Source: Candidatus Kaiserbacteria bacterium GW2011_GWA2_52_12 (GTDB lineage: Bacteria; Patescibacteriota; Minisyncoccia; Phycocordibacterales; UBA2100). Taken from it: a stretch of DNA of 35,668 nucleotides. The notes beneath the pieces were generated by a model. It was not told the origin of the DNA, searched no databases, and worked only from the letters and a program-made list of their open reading frames with translations. The stretch's first letter is position 1. Every line of letters begins with the position of its first letter. The translations under genes were made by a program, and so were the position numbers. The DNA lies in NCBI GenBank assembly GCA_001004345.1, contig LCQW01000016.1, positions 1 to 35,668 on the forward strand, in the 5' to 3' direction. Shown one piece after another: positions 14,679 to 21,479 of the stretch.

Positions 14679-15677
14679 TTATTGAACGACGTTCGTCGGC
14701 GTCCCTGCGGTGAAGGATTTTATATTGTTGAGCGACGTTTGCAGTATTTCCTGGTATGCCTCGCGTGAGAAGAACGCGATGTGCGGCGTGATGATGACGC
14801 GCGGCATGTCGATGAGCACATGGTCTTTGATGAGTACTTTCAGCGCATTGATCGATTCGATGCCTTTGACGAGTTCCATCTCATCCTTGAGCAAACGCTC
14901 TTCCTCCAAGACGTCGAGGCCGGCACCGGCAACCTGCCCGACCTTCAGGGCTTCGACGAGCGCATCGGTATCAATGAGCTCACCGCGGGCCGTATTGATG
15001 ACAAAAACGCCTTTTTTCATCTTCGCGAACGAGTCGGCATTCAAGAGATGATGATTTTCCTTGGTGTACGGCGTATGCAGCGTGATGATATCGGACTGCG
15101 CAAGAAGTTCATCCACACTCACATACTGCGCGCTCGCATCCGCGAGCTTTTGATCGGGGAAAAGGTCGAACATGCGCACCTGCATGCCGAATCCTTTTGC
15201 AATGCCGACGACGGTATGTCCGATAGCGCCGGTGCCGATGACACCGAGCGTTTTGCCATAGAGATCGAATCCTTCGAGGGCGCCGGTCTTGAAACTCCCG
15301 CTCTCGCGTATCTGGTGGAATGCGTCAAAAATGCGGCGCGAGAGCGAGAGCATGAGCGCAAAGGTGAATTCCGCCACCGTCCGGGCCCCGTAACGGGGCA
15401 CATTGCACACGGGGATGCCTTTTTCCTTTGCCGCCGCGACATCAATATGATCGACACCAGTCGAGCGAGCCACTATGCATTTGAGAGAAGGCAACCGTTC
15501 GATATCTTCCTTTTTTAGCGATGAGGTCGTGAACAGCGAGACGACTTCAGCATCAGTATTCGCGGACAACACTTCTTGTGAGACAGAGCCATCGACATAT
15601 ACCAGCATGTTTCCGGCGAGCTCGGCATCGTACAGCCTCTTGACGGCCTCGTCGCTATTGAATACCAGTATTTTCAT
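14679..15677 (-). CDS. D-isomer-specific 2-hydroxyacid dehydrogenase (D-lactate dehydrogenase-like)
   Basis: An NAD-dependent enzyme that reduces 2-oxo acids, probably pyruvate to D-lactate, and so would regenerate NAD in a fermentative cell. It has 332 residues, the normal length. The dinucleotide fold has GVIGTGAIG (GxGxxG 148-153) with Asp171 after the second strand, favouring NAD over NADP. Catalytic residues are Arg231 (NTARGE), Glu260 region (GLDVLEEE) and His299 (ITPHIAF). The YGARTVAEFTFALML segment and the long loop after LDVLEEE resemble the LdhA branch more than phosphoglycerate dehydrogenase. Substrate cannot be fixed from sequence alone. Confidence 0.93.
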   Translation of the reverse strand: MKILVFNSDEAVKRLYDAELAGNMLVYVDGSVSQEVLSANTDAEVVSLFTTSSLKKEDIERLPSLKCIVARSTGVDHIDVAAAKEKGIPVCNVPRYGARTVAEFTFALMLSLSRRIFDAFHQIRESGSFKTGALEGFDLYGKTLGVIGTGAIGHTVVGIAKGFGMQVRMFDLFPDQKLADASAQYVSVDELLAQSDIITLHTPYTKENHHLLNADSFAKMKKGVFVINTARGELIDTDALVEALKVGQVAGAGLDVLEEERLLKDEMELVKGIESINALKVLIKDHVLIDMPRVIITPHIAFFSREAYQEILQTSLNNIKSFTAGTPTNVVQ

Positions 15678-15713
15678 GACCGTAGTATATCAAAAAAAGA
15701 AGCACGTCTTGCC

Positions 15714-15754
15714 TTGAATCTTGACGGATAGGAATACAAATAGTCAAGAATCAA
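15714..15754. repeat. Inverted repeat, 12-bp arms with one mismatch, 17-base spacer
   Basis: TTGAATCTTGAC (15714-15725) and GTCAAGAATCAA (15743-15754) are complementary except at one position. It lies 60 bases upstream of the SbmA-like start and could be an operator. It shares the TCTTG/CAAGA core and spacer length with two neighbouring repeats. Confidence 0.55.
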
Positions 15755-15814
15755 AGCGGCATCTGATGAGTGATACCATCTGCGTAGCTCAAAGTGAACA
15801 AAAGGAGAGCGACC

Positions 15815-16840
15815 ATGATCCGTGCGCTCTTCAAAAGAGTGCGAGCATATTTCGACCGCGGCGTTTTTCGCGCGTTTTTCTGCAGAGAACACGCACGCTT
15901 TGCGTATGGCATCGGATCGCTACTCATCGCACTCATTGTCGCAGAAACGATCGTCGCCCTCTACCTCAATGTTGTGTTCGGACAAACAGCGGATATCTTG
16001 GCAAATCATACCGCTCATACTTCGGAAGAATTCTACGCGGCAACACGGAAATGGATATTACTTTCGCTGGCCAACGACGTCGTCATTGTGGTCGCAACGT
16101 CGTACCTATCAAAGTGGTATGCGCTTCGCTGGCGTGTCGCAGTCACCAGGTATTACATAGGAGCAGGAAACCTTCCCAAAAACGCTTCACAGCGGGTCGA
16201 GCGTGACCTCGACAGCTTCATAGGTATTTTTCTGATGCTGGCGACGGGCTTCATGAGTTCTGTTATCACTCTCATAGGTTTCCTGCCGATGCTCTGGATA
16301 TTAAGCAGGGGCGTCGATGTGGGATTTCTACCGAGGGGGTGGTCGGATATCGATGGAATTATCGTGTGGGTTCTTGCTGTCACCTGTATTGTCGCAACGG
16401 CGATCGCATGGGCTATCGGATGGTTTCTCAAAGAAATAGAGGATCAAAAACGAGAGGCAGATGCCGGTCTGCGCGGCGCACTAGTTTTATCGGAAAATCA
16501 TGGTATCTATCCGATTCGCGATCATATACGCTTTTCGCCGATTGACCATATTCCGCGAGTCTACCGCACACAAATGCGCTTCTTTAAAAATATCGCATTT
16601 TGCGAGAGCTGGACGACTCTGTACACACTGACCATCGAGGTTCTACCGTACTACATCGGCGTCGAATCGTTGTTTGCCGGGGCCATTCTCTATGGAACGA
16701 TTATTAGGATTGCCGACGCCTTCGGCAATGTGAAAAAAAGCGTCTCGTTTTTCATCGAGAACCGACCGAGTTTTGCCGTACTGCAAGCCATGCACAAGCG
16801 ACTTGTGGAGCTCGAAGATAACCTCGATATTTCATCTTGA
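15815..16840 (+). CDS. SbmA/BacA-like inner-membrane peptide transporter
   Basis: A 341-residue polytopic membrane protein. The order of hydrophobic segments, together with the motif LRWRVAVTRYYIG followed by NASQRVERDLDSF, matches the SbmA/BacA family, in which LTFRWR...L and NPDQRI.ED are typical. Other family-like stretches are ALVLSENHGIYPI and MRFFKNIAFCESWTTLY. SbmA/BacA proteins take up peptides and peptide antibiotics using the proton gradient; related ABCD-type proteins add an ATPase domain, which is absent here and not encoded nearby. For a cell likely dependent on hosts or neighbours, peptide import is plausible. ATG 15815 is chosen because AAAAGGAGAG precedes it; GTG 15794 lies inside that site. 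A strong terminator follows. Confidence 0.8.
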   Translation: MIRALFKRVRAYFDRGVFRAFFCREHARFAYGIGSLLIALIVAETIVALYLNVVFGQTADILANHTAHTSEEFYAATRKWILLSLANDVVIVVATSYLSKWYALRWRVAVTRYYIGAGNLPKNASQRVERDLDSFIGIFLMLATGFMSSVITLIGFLPMLWILSRGVDVGFLPRGWSDIDGIIVWVLAVTCIVATAIAWAIGWFLKEIEDQKREADAGLRGALVLSENHGIYPIRDHIRFSPIDHIPRVYRTQMRFFKNIAFCESWTTLYTLTIEVLPYYIGVESLFAGAILYGTIIRIADAFGNVKKSVSFFIENRPSFAVLQAMHKRLVELEDNLDISS

Positions 16841-16868
16841 AACCACCGCTTCACATCGGTGGTTTTTT
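16841..16868 (+). terminator. Intrinsic terminator after the SbmA-like gene
   Basis: AACCACCG (16841-16848) pairs perfectly with CGGTGGTT (16857-16864) and is followed by a run of T to 16868. It starts directly after the stop codon. Confidence 0.88.
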
Positions 16869-16880
16869 ATGCAAACGCAT

Positions 16881-16918
16881 ATACCTCTTGCGTGGAGGGC
16901 CGTCGAAACAAGAGGTAT
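16881..16918. repeat. Inverted repeat, 10-bp arms, 18-base spacer
   Basis: ATACCTCTTG (16881-16890) and CAAGAGGTAT (16909-16918) are perfect complements. It lies between two convergent terminators in a 147-base gap, so it is unlikely to be an operator for either flanking gene. Confidence 0.6.
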
Positions 16919-16945
16919 CTCTGCGCGGCATGGCACTACTTCGGA

Positions 16946-16977
16946 AAGAAAAAGCCCGCCAAGGTAGGCGGACTTTT
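16946..16977 (-). terminator. Intrinsic terminator for the CtpA-like gene
   Basis: On the minus strand, AAAGTCCGCC pairs with GGCGGGCTTT around TACCTT and is followed by TTTTCTTT. It starts about 11 bases past the stop codon at 16988. Confidence 0.82.
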
Positions 16978-16987
16978 GCAGTATCAA

Positions 16988-18319
16988 TTAGTGTGACGCC
17001 TTCACGGGCGGGAATGCCGGATTGGTCGCAGTTCCGCGCAGGAGTCCAAAGGCCATATTAAGCGCTGCATCGTTTGCCGGATCTGGCGGAATGTAGGATT
17101 GTGACCCTGCTTCCTCTTTGTCGCCAGTCTTGAGATGACCTTTTAGCGACGATTCACCCTTTGTGTCCGTCTTGCCCTTCAGTTCCTCGGGCTCGACCTG
17201 GAGCACTTCGATGTCAGGCGTGATGCCCACTGCCTGTATCGTGCGGCCCGACGGCGTGTAGTACCGAGCCGTCGTGAGCCGCAAGGCTCCGAAGTCTCCG
17301 CCAAGCGGAATAATGGTCTGTACGGATCCCTTGCCGAATGAGCGCGTGCCGATGATGGTCGCACGTTTGTGATCCTGCAGCGCGCCGGCAACTATCTCCG
17401 AAGCGGAAGCGGAACCGCCGTTGATGAGAACGATGAGCGGCTTTCCGCGCGTGAGTGTATCGAGATCGCCACGCCGCGCACGAAAGCGCTGCGTTTCTTC
17501 AGCAGAGCGCCCGCGTGTCGAGACGATTTCCTGACCGCCTTTTAAGAAAACCTCCGATACAGTAATCGACTCAAGTAAGAGGCCGCCAGGATTATTGCGC
17601 AAGTCGAGCACGAACCCCCTGAACTTCTTCGCGGAGATTTTTTCGGTAATGTCCTTGAGAGCTCTCTTCAAGCCGCTCGTTGTCGGTTCGGAGAATAGCG
17701 AGATGCGTATATAGCCGATGTCGTTTTCAACACGTGAGCGAACGGACTGCACCTGGATCTTGGCGCGAACGAGAGTGACTTCGATCGGCTCCGCCGTGCC
17801 CTTACGGATGATCTTCAGTTTGATCTTGCTGTTGACCGGACCGCGCATTTTGTCGACCGCCTGTGCGAGGGTGAGACCCTGTACTGGCTCATCATCGAGA
17901 TGGGTGATGACATCACCTGCCAGAATACCCGCCTTGAATGCAGGAGTGTCCTCGATCGGCGATACCACTTTGATCAGACCTTCTTCCATGGTCATTTCGA
18001 TGCCGAGGCCGCCGAATTCACCGCGGGTCTCCGTTTGCATCTCGCGATAACTCTTCGCACTCATATAGCTCGAATGCGGGTCGAGACCGCTCAATATGCC
18101 GTTGATGGCGGACTCGATGAGATGCTCGTCATTGGGTTTCTCGACGTAGTATTTCCGCACGATGTCGATAGCATTCCCAAGCAATTCGATCTGCTTATAG
18201 AAATCGGAAGCAGGTGATGCTGTCGCCGTATCAACGAAACCTATCCGTGGCTCGGTTACGGAAAAAACGAGCGCCACACTTGCCGCGATGCCAATGAGAA
18301 TTGATCGCACGGTACGCAT
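16988..18319 (-). CDS. S41-family carboxy-terminal processing protease (CtpA/Prc-like)
   Basis: A 443-residue exported Ser/Lys protease that trims C-termini of envelope proteins. A signal peptide or anchor (about 1-25) is followed by a helical cap (about 40-85, with IDIVRKYYVEKPNDEHL and GLDPHSSYM), a PDZ domain (about 95-175, with FGGLGIEM and IEDTPAFKAGILAGDVI), and the S41 catalytic domain (about 195-370). The SASASEI motif gives nucleophile Ser305 and SFGKGSVQ gives Lys330, the usual 25-residue separation. The C-terminal 60 residues are a charged Lys/Glu-rich tail. The start ATG has GCGGAGG 8 bases upstream. It may act with the HtrA-like protease at 11025. Confidence 0.95.
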   Translation of the reverse strand: MRTVRSILIGIAASVALVFSVTEPRIGFVDTATASPASDFYKQIELLGNAIDIVRKYYVEKPNDEHLIESAINGILSGLDPHSSYMSAKSYREMQTETRGEFGGLGIEMTMEEGLIKVVSPIEDTPAFKAGILAGDVITHLDDEPVQGLTLAQAVDKMRGPVNSKIKLKIIRKGTAEPIEVTLVRAKIQVQSVRSRVENDIGYIRISLFSEPTTSGLKRALKDITEKISAKKFRGFVLDLRNNPGGLLLESITVSEVFLKGGQEIVSTRGRSAEETQRFRARRGDLDTLTRGKPLIVLINGGSASASEIVAGALQDHKRATIIGTRSFGKGSVQTIIPLGGDFGALRLTTARYYTPSGRTIQAVGITPDIEVLQVEPEELKGKTDTKGESSLKGHLKTGDKEEAGSQSYIPPDPANDAALNMAFGLLRGTATNPAFPPVKASH

Positions 18320-18363
18320 TGTGAAGTCCTCCGCAGGTCTTCTTTTTGGCCACTATTGGCTAC

Positions 18364-20364
18364 ATGGACAGTACCAGAGGCCGGAGATTCCGTCGAGCTG
18401 CAGCAGCGTATCCCCACAAACTCTATCCCCACAAACTCGGAGGGAGGATAGGAAAGGATGATAAAATATATGTATCGACGACTCACGCATCCAGCTTCAT
18501 CCAAGCATCCTCGACCCGCTTCTCCGTTTTCGACAAAGCGTACTTCGGCGGCACCGCGACCTCCACCTTTGATAGCGCGGGGAATCTCTCCATCACGGGT
18601 ACGCTTGGTGTGACGGGCGCAACGACGCTCGGCAACTTCACCACGACGAACGGCACCACTACAAATGCGACCTCAACGAATCTCGCTGTAACGGGCACCG
18701 CGTCCACATCAAACCTCATCGCCTCAACCGGCTTCACGTTCAAGACCGTGACCGGCTTCCTCAAAGCAACGGCGGGAGCCGTCGCAGCCGCGCTCATTGA
18801 TCTTACAAACGACGTAACCGGCATTCTGCCGGTCGGCAGCGGCGGCACGGGCTGGGCAAACATTGCGAGCGGCGCCATTCCGTACGGCAATGGCAGCTCG
18901 GCACTCACCACCACAACGGCCGGCACGGCAGGCTACGTGCTCGCCTACCTCAACGGCGTGCCAACGTGGACGGCAACTACGACACTCGCAAACATCTCCG
19001 GCACGCTCGCCGTGGGAAGCGGCGGCACCGGACAAACATCCTTCGGCCAAGGCTGGCTCAATTCCGACGGCACGACACTTTCCGCCTCGACAAGCCCCAC
19101 AGTGAATTACATCGTCGCCACCTCCACAACCGCTACATCCACCATCGCCTCCGGCGGCTTCACAGTCGGCAGCTCGTGTCTCGTCGTCCAGCAAGGAAGC
19201 GGCAATGTCGGCATCGGGACGACGAGTCCGGGCTCAAAACTTGAGGTCAATGGCGCGGTTACAATCGCCGGCGGTGGGCTTCTCGTAAAGGGGAATCAGA
19301 TCAGCGGTGCTGTCTTTGCTGGCGGCACAGGCCAGACCGCGGCTATAGCAGGCCCAGCAACCTTTTTTTTCGATGGCACAAATATCTCCCAAGGTCTCTA
19401 TATTAAAGATATTTCGGCAACTAACGGTGCTGCCCCAATCAGTTTTTACTCTACAACGAATTTAGTTGGTTCGGTGACTCAAACTCCAACAAATGTCGCC
19501 TACAACACTTCCTCCGATCGCCGCATCAAGGAAAATATCGCGACGACCACGCTCGGCCTCTCAACATTGATGCAAATTCCGGTGGATGATTTCGATTTCA
19601 TCACAGACCCCACGCACGCAAAAACGACGGGCTTCATCGCGCAGAAACTGCTCCCCATTTTCCCTGCTGCCGTGACGACGAACGGCGACAACGGCATTGA
19701 CCCGCTCGGCGCATCGTCTACACCGTGGCAGGTCGACTACGGCCGCATCACGCCCCTCATCGTCAAAGCGGTGCAAGACATCGCCAACTTATCCGAAGCG
19801 TTCAAGCAAACGCTCATCGCGTGGCTCGCTGACGCCGCAAACGGCATCACAAAGTTCTTTGCTGGCGAAGGACACTTCGCCGATAAGCTTTGCGTCGGCG
19901 ACACGTGCGTCACGCCCGCGCAATTCCAAGCGATGGTCGCCGCGGCAAGTAACGCCGGAGGAGACACCTCCGGCACGACAGACACCAACCAGCAAGGCGA
20001 CGCCTTGCTGGATACAGAGCCGCCCGTCATCACCATCAACGGCAACAACCCCGCGCACATCAACGTCGGCGATACCTACAGCCTGCGACCTACCACATCA
20101 ACTACGTCGCCACCGACGCCGCGGGCAACACCGCAACCTCCACAAGAACGGTTATCGTTCGCGCACCTGATTCAGCAGATGATTCAGCAGAATCACCTAC
20201 TGGGGTCATCGTGGAGGCCGCAGATTCTATCCCCACGGCACCGCAACCCGAACCGGAAATTGTGGAAACTCCGGCATCAGAACCTGCCGCTCCACCTGCT
20301 CCGGATGCACCGCCGGAAGAGTGAACCAGCAAGGCGACGCCTTGCTGGTTTCAGTGTATACTGA
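18364..20364 (+). CDS. Fibre-like surface protein with S74 chaperone-type domain; C-terminus out of frame
   Basis: A Gly/Ser/Thr-rich protein of about 666 residues. The N-terminal half (FDKAYFGGTATSTFDSAGNL, repeated GSGGTG and GIGTTSPGSKLEVNG) is of the phage tail-fibre type common in CPR surface proteins. SSDRRIKENI at about 383-392 starts a Peptidase_S74/endosialidase chaperone domain, which in fibres helps trimerise and then self-cleaves. After it an Ig-like (DUF5011-type) domain begins (EPPVITINGNN...VGDTYS) but is cut at about 20083. The continuation (ATYHINYVATDAAGNTATST, then a Pro/Glu/Ala tail to 20324) is in another frame, so the translated tail is nonsense ending in REP-encoded EPARRRLAG. 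The start is unclear (TTG 18346 or ATG 18364), with no signal peptide, so the 5' end may also be truncated. Confidence 0.75.
   Translation: MDSTRGRRFRRAAAAYPHKLYPHKLGGRIGKDDKIYVSTTHASSFIQASSTRFSVFDKAYFGGTATSTFDSAGNLSITGTLGVTGATTLGNFTTTNGTTTNATSTNLAVTGTASTSNLIASTGFTFKTVTGFLKATAGAVAAALIDLTNDVTGILPVGSGGTGWANIASGAIPYGNGSSALTTTTAGTAGYVLAYLNGVPTWTATTTLANISGTLAVGSGGTGQTSFGQGWLNSDGTTLSASTSPTVNYIVATSTTATSTIASGGFTVGSSCLVVQQGSGNVGIGTTSPGSKLEVNGAVTIAGGGLLVKGNQISGAVFAGGTGQTAAIAGPATFFFDGTNISQGLYIKDISATNGAAPISFYSTTNLVGSVTQTPTNVAYNTSSDRRIKENIATTTLGLSTLMQIPVDDFDFITDPTHAKTTGFIAQKLLPIFPAAVTTNGDNGIDPLGASSTPWQVDYGRITPLIVKAVQDIANLSEAFKQTLIAWLADAANGITKFFAGEGHFADKLCVGDTCVTPAQFQAMVAAASNAGGDTSGTTDTNQQGDALLDTEPPVITINGNNPAHINVGDTYSLRPTTSTTSPPTPRATPQPPQERLSFAHLIQQMIQQNHLLGSSWRPQILSPRHRNPNRKLWKLRHQNLPLHLLRMHRRKSEPARRRLAGFSVY
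18409..18438 (+). repeat. 15-bp tandem direct repeat near the fibre gene start
   Basis: TATCCCCACAAACTC occurs twice without a gap (18409-18423, 18424-18438). In the reading frame it encodes YPHKL twice. It lies in the part of the fibre ORF that does not resemble the rest of the protein and may in fact be upstream non-coding DNA. Confidence 0.7.
19989..20011. repeat. REP palindrome, copy 1 (inside the fibre CDS)
   Basis: CCAGCAAGGCG-A-CGCCTTGCTGG is a perfect 11-bp palindrome with a single central base. It is the same sequence as the two copies flanking the transposase. Here it is translated in frame as part of TNQQGDALLD, at the joint between the S74 domain and the Ig-like domain. Confidence 0.85.
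20324..20350. repeat. REP palindrome, copy 2 (upstream of the transposase)
   Basis: AACCAGCAAGGCG-A-CGCCTTGCTGGTT has perfect 13-bp arms. It overlaps the TGA (20322-20324) that would end the ancestral frame of the fibre protein and lies 19 bases before the transposase ATG. Confidence 0.88.
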
Positions 20365-20369
20365 CTGGC

Positions 20370-21077
20370 ATGGCATACCGAAGGACACCATTTCAAATTG
20401 ACGAATGGTTCCACTGCTACAACCGCGGGATCGATAAGCGTGTGGTGTTTACATCAGAAGATGATTCGGAACGCTTCCTGCAACTGCTGTATCTTGCGAA
20501 TTCGGCCGGTGAACTCCGAAGGGACAACATCTCCGCCCGCCGGACTGAAGAAATTGTCCTCCGGCCGCGCGGACGGATCCTCGTCTCAATCGGCGCATAT
20601 TGTCTTATGCCCAACCATTTCCACCTGCTTCTCAAGGAGATCACTGAAGGTGGTATCACGCGATTTATGCAGAAACTAGGGACTGCATATGCCATGTATT
20701 TCAATACGAAGAACCGCAGAACCGGAAATTTGTTCGTGAAGCCCTTCCGATCGCGGCATGTCGGAGAAGATCGGTACTTTCAGTGCGTGGTCAATTATAT
20801 TCACTGCAATCCAGCGGAGCGGTTTGAGTCAGGTTGGAAGAAAGGTGTTGTAAAAAGCATGAGTCGGCTCGAGCGGAAGTTGCGAAATTATAGGTACTCG
20901 AGTTTTCCGGACTATGCCGGCGAGCGCCGCGCATTGTCGGCCATTCTCTCGCGCGACGGTTTCGATGTATACCGGAATCAAACGTCGAGAAAAATGCTTG
21001 AAGATTGCCGTGTGTATTACGCAGATATTGCAAAAGATGATCCGGATCTGCATCCACAGAGAACGAACGAGGTATGA
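20370..21077 (+). CDS. REP-associated Y1 transposase (RAYT, HUH superfamily)
   Basis: A 235-residue single-strand DNA transposase/recombinase of the Y1_Tnp (IS200/TnpREP-like) superfamily. The HUH metal site is His83-Phe-His85 in CLMPNHFHLLLK. Tyr143 in VVNYIHCNPAE is the best candidate for the catalytic tyrosine, and the segment NRRTGNLFVKPFRSRHV is characteristic of the family. The gene is flanked at 20324 and 21076 by the same perfect palindrome, and its TGA stop lies within the downstream copy, so the two REPs and the gene form one unit. TnpREP enzymes cut and join single-stranded REP hairpins. It appears intact, so the unit may be active or recently active. Confidence 0.92.
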   Translation: MAYRRTPFQIDEWFHCYNRGIDKRVVFTSEDDSERFLQLLYLANSAGELRRDNISARRTEEIVLRPRGRILVSIGAYCLMPNHFHLLLKEITEGGITRFMQKLGTAYAMYFNTKNRRTGNLFVKPFRSRHVGEDRYFQCVVNYIHCNPAERFESGWKKGVVKSMSRLERKLRNYRYSSFPDYAGERRALSAILSRDGFDVYRNQTSRKMLEDCRVYYADIAKDDPDLHPQRTNEV

Positions 21078-21104
21078 ACCAGCAAGGCGACGCCTTGCTG
21101 GTTC
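21076..21104. repeat. REP palindrome, copy 3 (downstream of the transposase)
   Basis: GAACCAGCAAGGCG-A-CGCCTTGCTGGTTC has perfect 14-bp arms and contains the last two bases of the transposase stop codon. It is the longest of the three copies. Confidence 0.9.
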
Positions 21105-21158
21105 GCTAGCGGGCCCGCACCCGCTTTTCTGTACTGCAACCCCAACTTCCTCCTGACA

Positions 21159-21187
21159 CAATGTTCGACTTACGAAGTCGAACATTG
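21159..21187. repeat. 13-bp hairpin with 3-base loop
   Basis: CAATGTTCGACTT (21159-21171) and AAGTCGAACATTG (21175-21187) pair perfectly around ACG. It lies downstream of the small basic ORF on the minus strand, with no U-run. It is unrelated in sequence to the REP copies but has the same short-loop design as 9577-9599 and 21416-21444. Confidence 0.7.
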
Positions 21188-21201
21188 AAAAAGCACGTGA
21201 T

Positions 21202-21345
21202 TTAGAGGGTACGTTGCACTTTCTTCTTCTTTCGCACTGGCTGCATCATTGCTTCCTTCACTTTTCCTTCCATGCGCGGCGGACGCGTCACGTGTGTTTT
21301 CTGCCGTATGTCCCGCTTGTCACTCTTTGATCGCCGTATGTTCAT
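21202..21345 (-). CDS. Possible 47-residue basic protein
   Basis: An ORF from ATG 21345 to TAA 21202 encodes MNIRRSKSDKRDIRQKTH and ends KKKKVQRTL. It is strongly basic, with Lys/Arg clusters and no hydrophobic segment. A size and charge like this suit a small nucleic-acid or ribosome-binding protein, but no family is recognised. No ribosome site is visible. It occupies most of an otherwise empty gap between the transposase and the MFS gene. Confidence 0.35.
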   Translation of the reverse strand: MNIRRSKSDKRDIRQKTHVTRPPRMEGKVKEAMMQPVRKKKKVQRTL

Positions 21346-21415
21346 ATTTCAATCTTGAACCATCACGATAAATATTTGATGAATGTTAGCACTTTACGGA
21401 CGACGTAGAGCGAGT

Positions 21416-21444
21416 GAAGCGCGCGAGCGTAGCTCGCGCGCTTC
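21416..21444. repeat. 13-bp GC-rich hairpin with 3-base loop
   Basis: GAAGCGCGCGAGC (21416-21428) and GCTCGCGCGCTTC (21432-21444) pair perfectly around GTA. It lies 36 bases beyond the 3' end of the MFS gene (minus strand). Without a T-run it is not a classic terminator, but it could protect the mRNA 3' end. Confidence 0.7.
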
Positions 21445-21479
21445 CGAGCCGAGGAGTTCGAAAACCGACAACGGTTTAC

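Larger units (their letters stand above)
20324..21104 (+). mobile_element. REP-RAYT unit: transposase gene between two identical palindromes
   Basis: The palindromes at 20324-20350 and 21076-21104 bracket the Y1 transposase gene. No IS200-type guide sequences or target-site duplications were made out. A third copy lies 313 bases upstream within the fibre gene, so the element has spread locally. Confidence 0.7.

Noticed and set aside
18409-18438. DnaA-box-like tandem repeat (replication origin)
   Set aside because: TATCCCCACA differs from the DnaA box, only two copies exist, and no dnaA or dnaN lies nearby.
18364-20364. Prophage, based on the tail-fibre-like protein
   Set aside because: No other phage structural, packaging or integrase gene lies nearby; S74-type fibre-like proteins are common as cellular surface proteins in CPR genomes.
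18364-21104. Diversity-generating retroelement targeting the fibre gene
   Set aside because: No reverse transcriptase and no template/variable repeat pair were seen; the nearby enzyme is a Y1 transposase.
19989-21104. CRISPR array from repeated palindromes
   Set aside because: The spacing is irregular (over 300 and 700 bases), the intervening DNA is coding and no cas gene is present.
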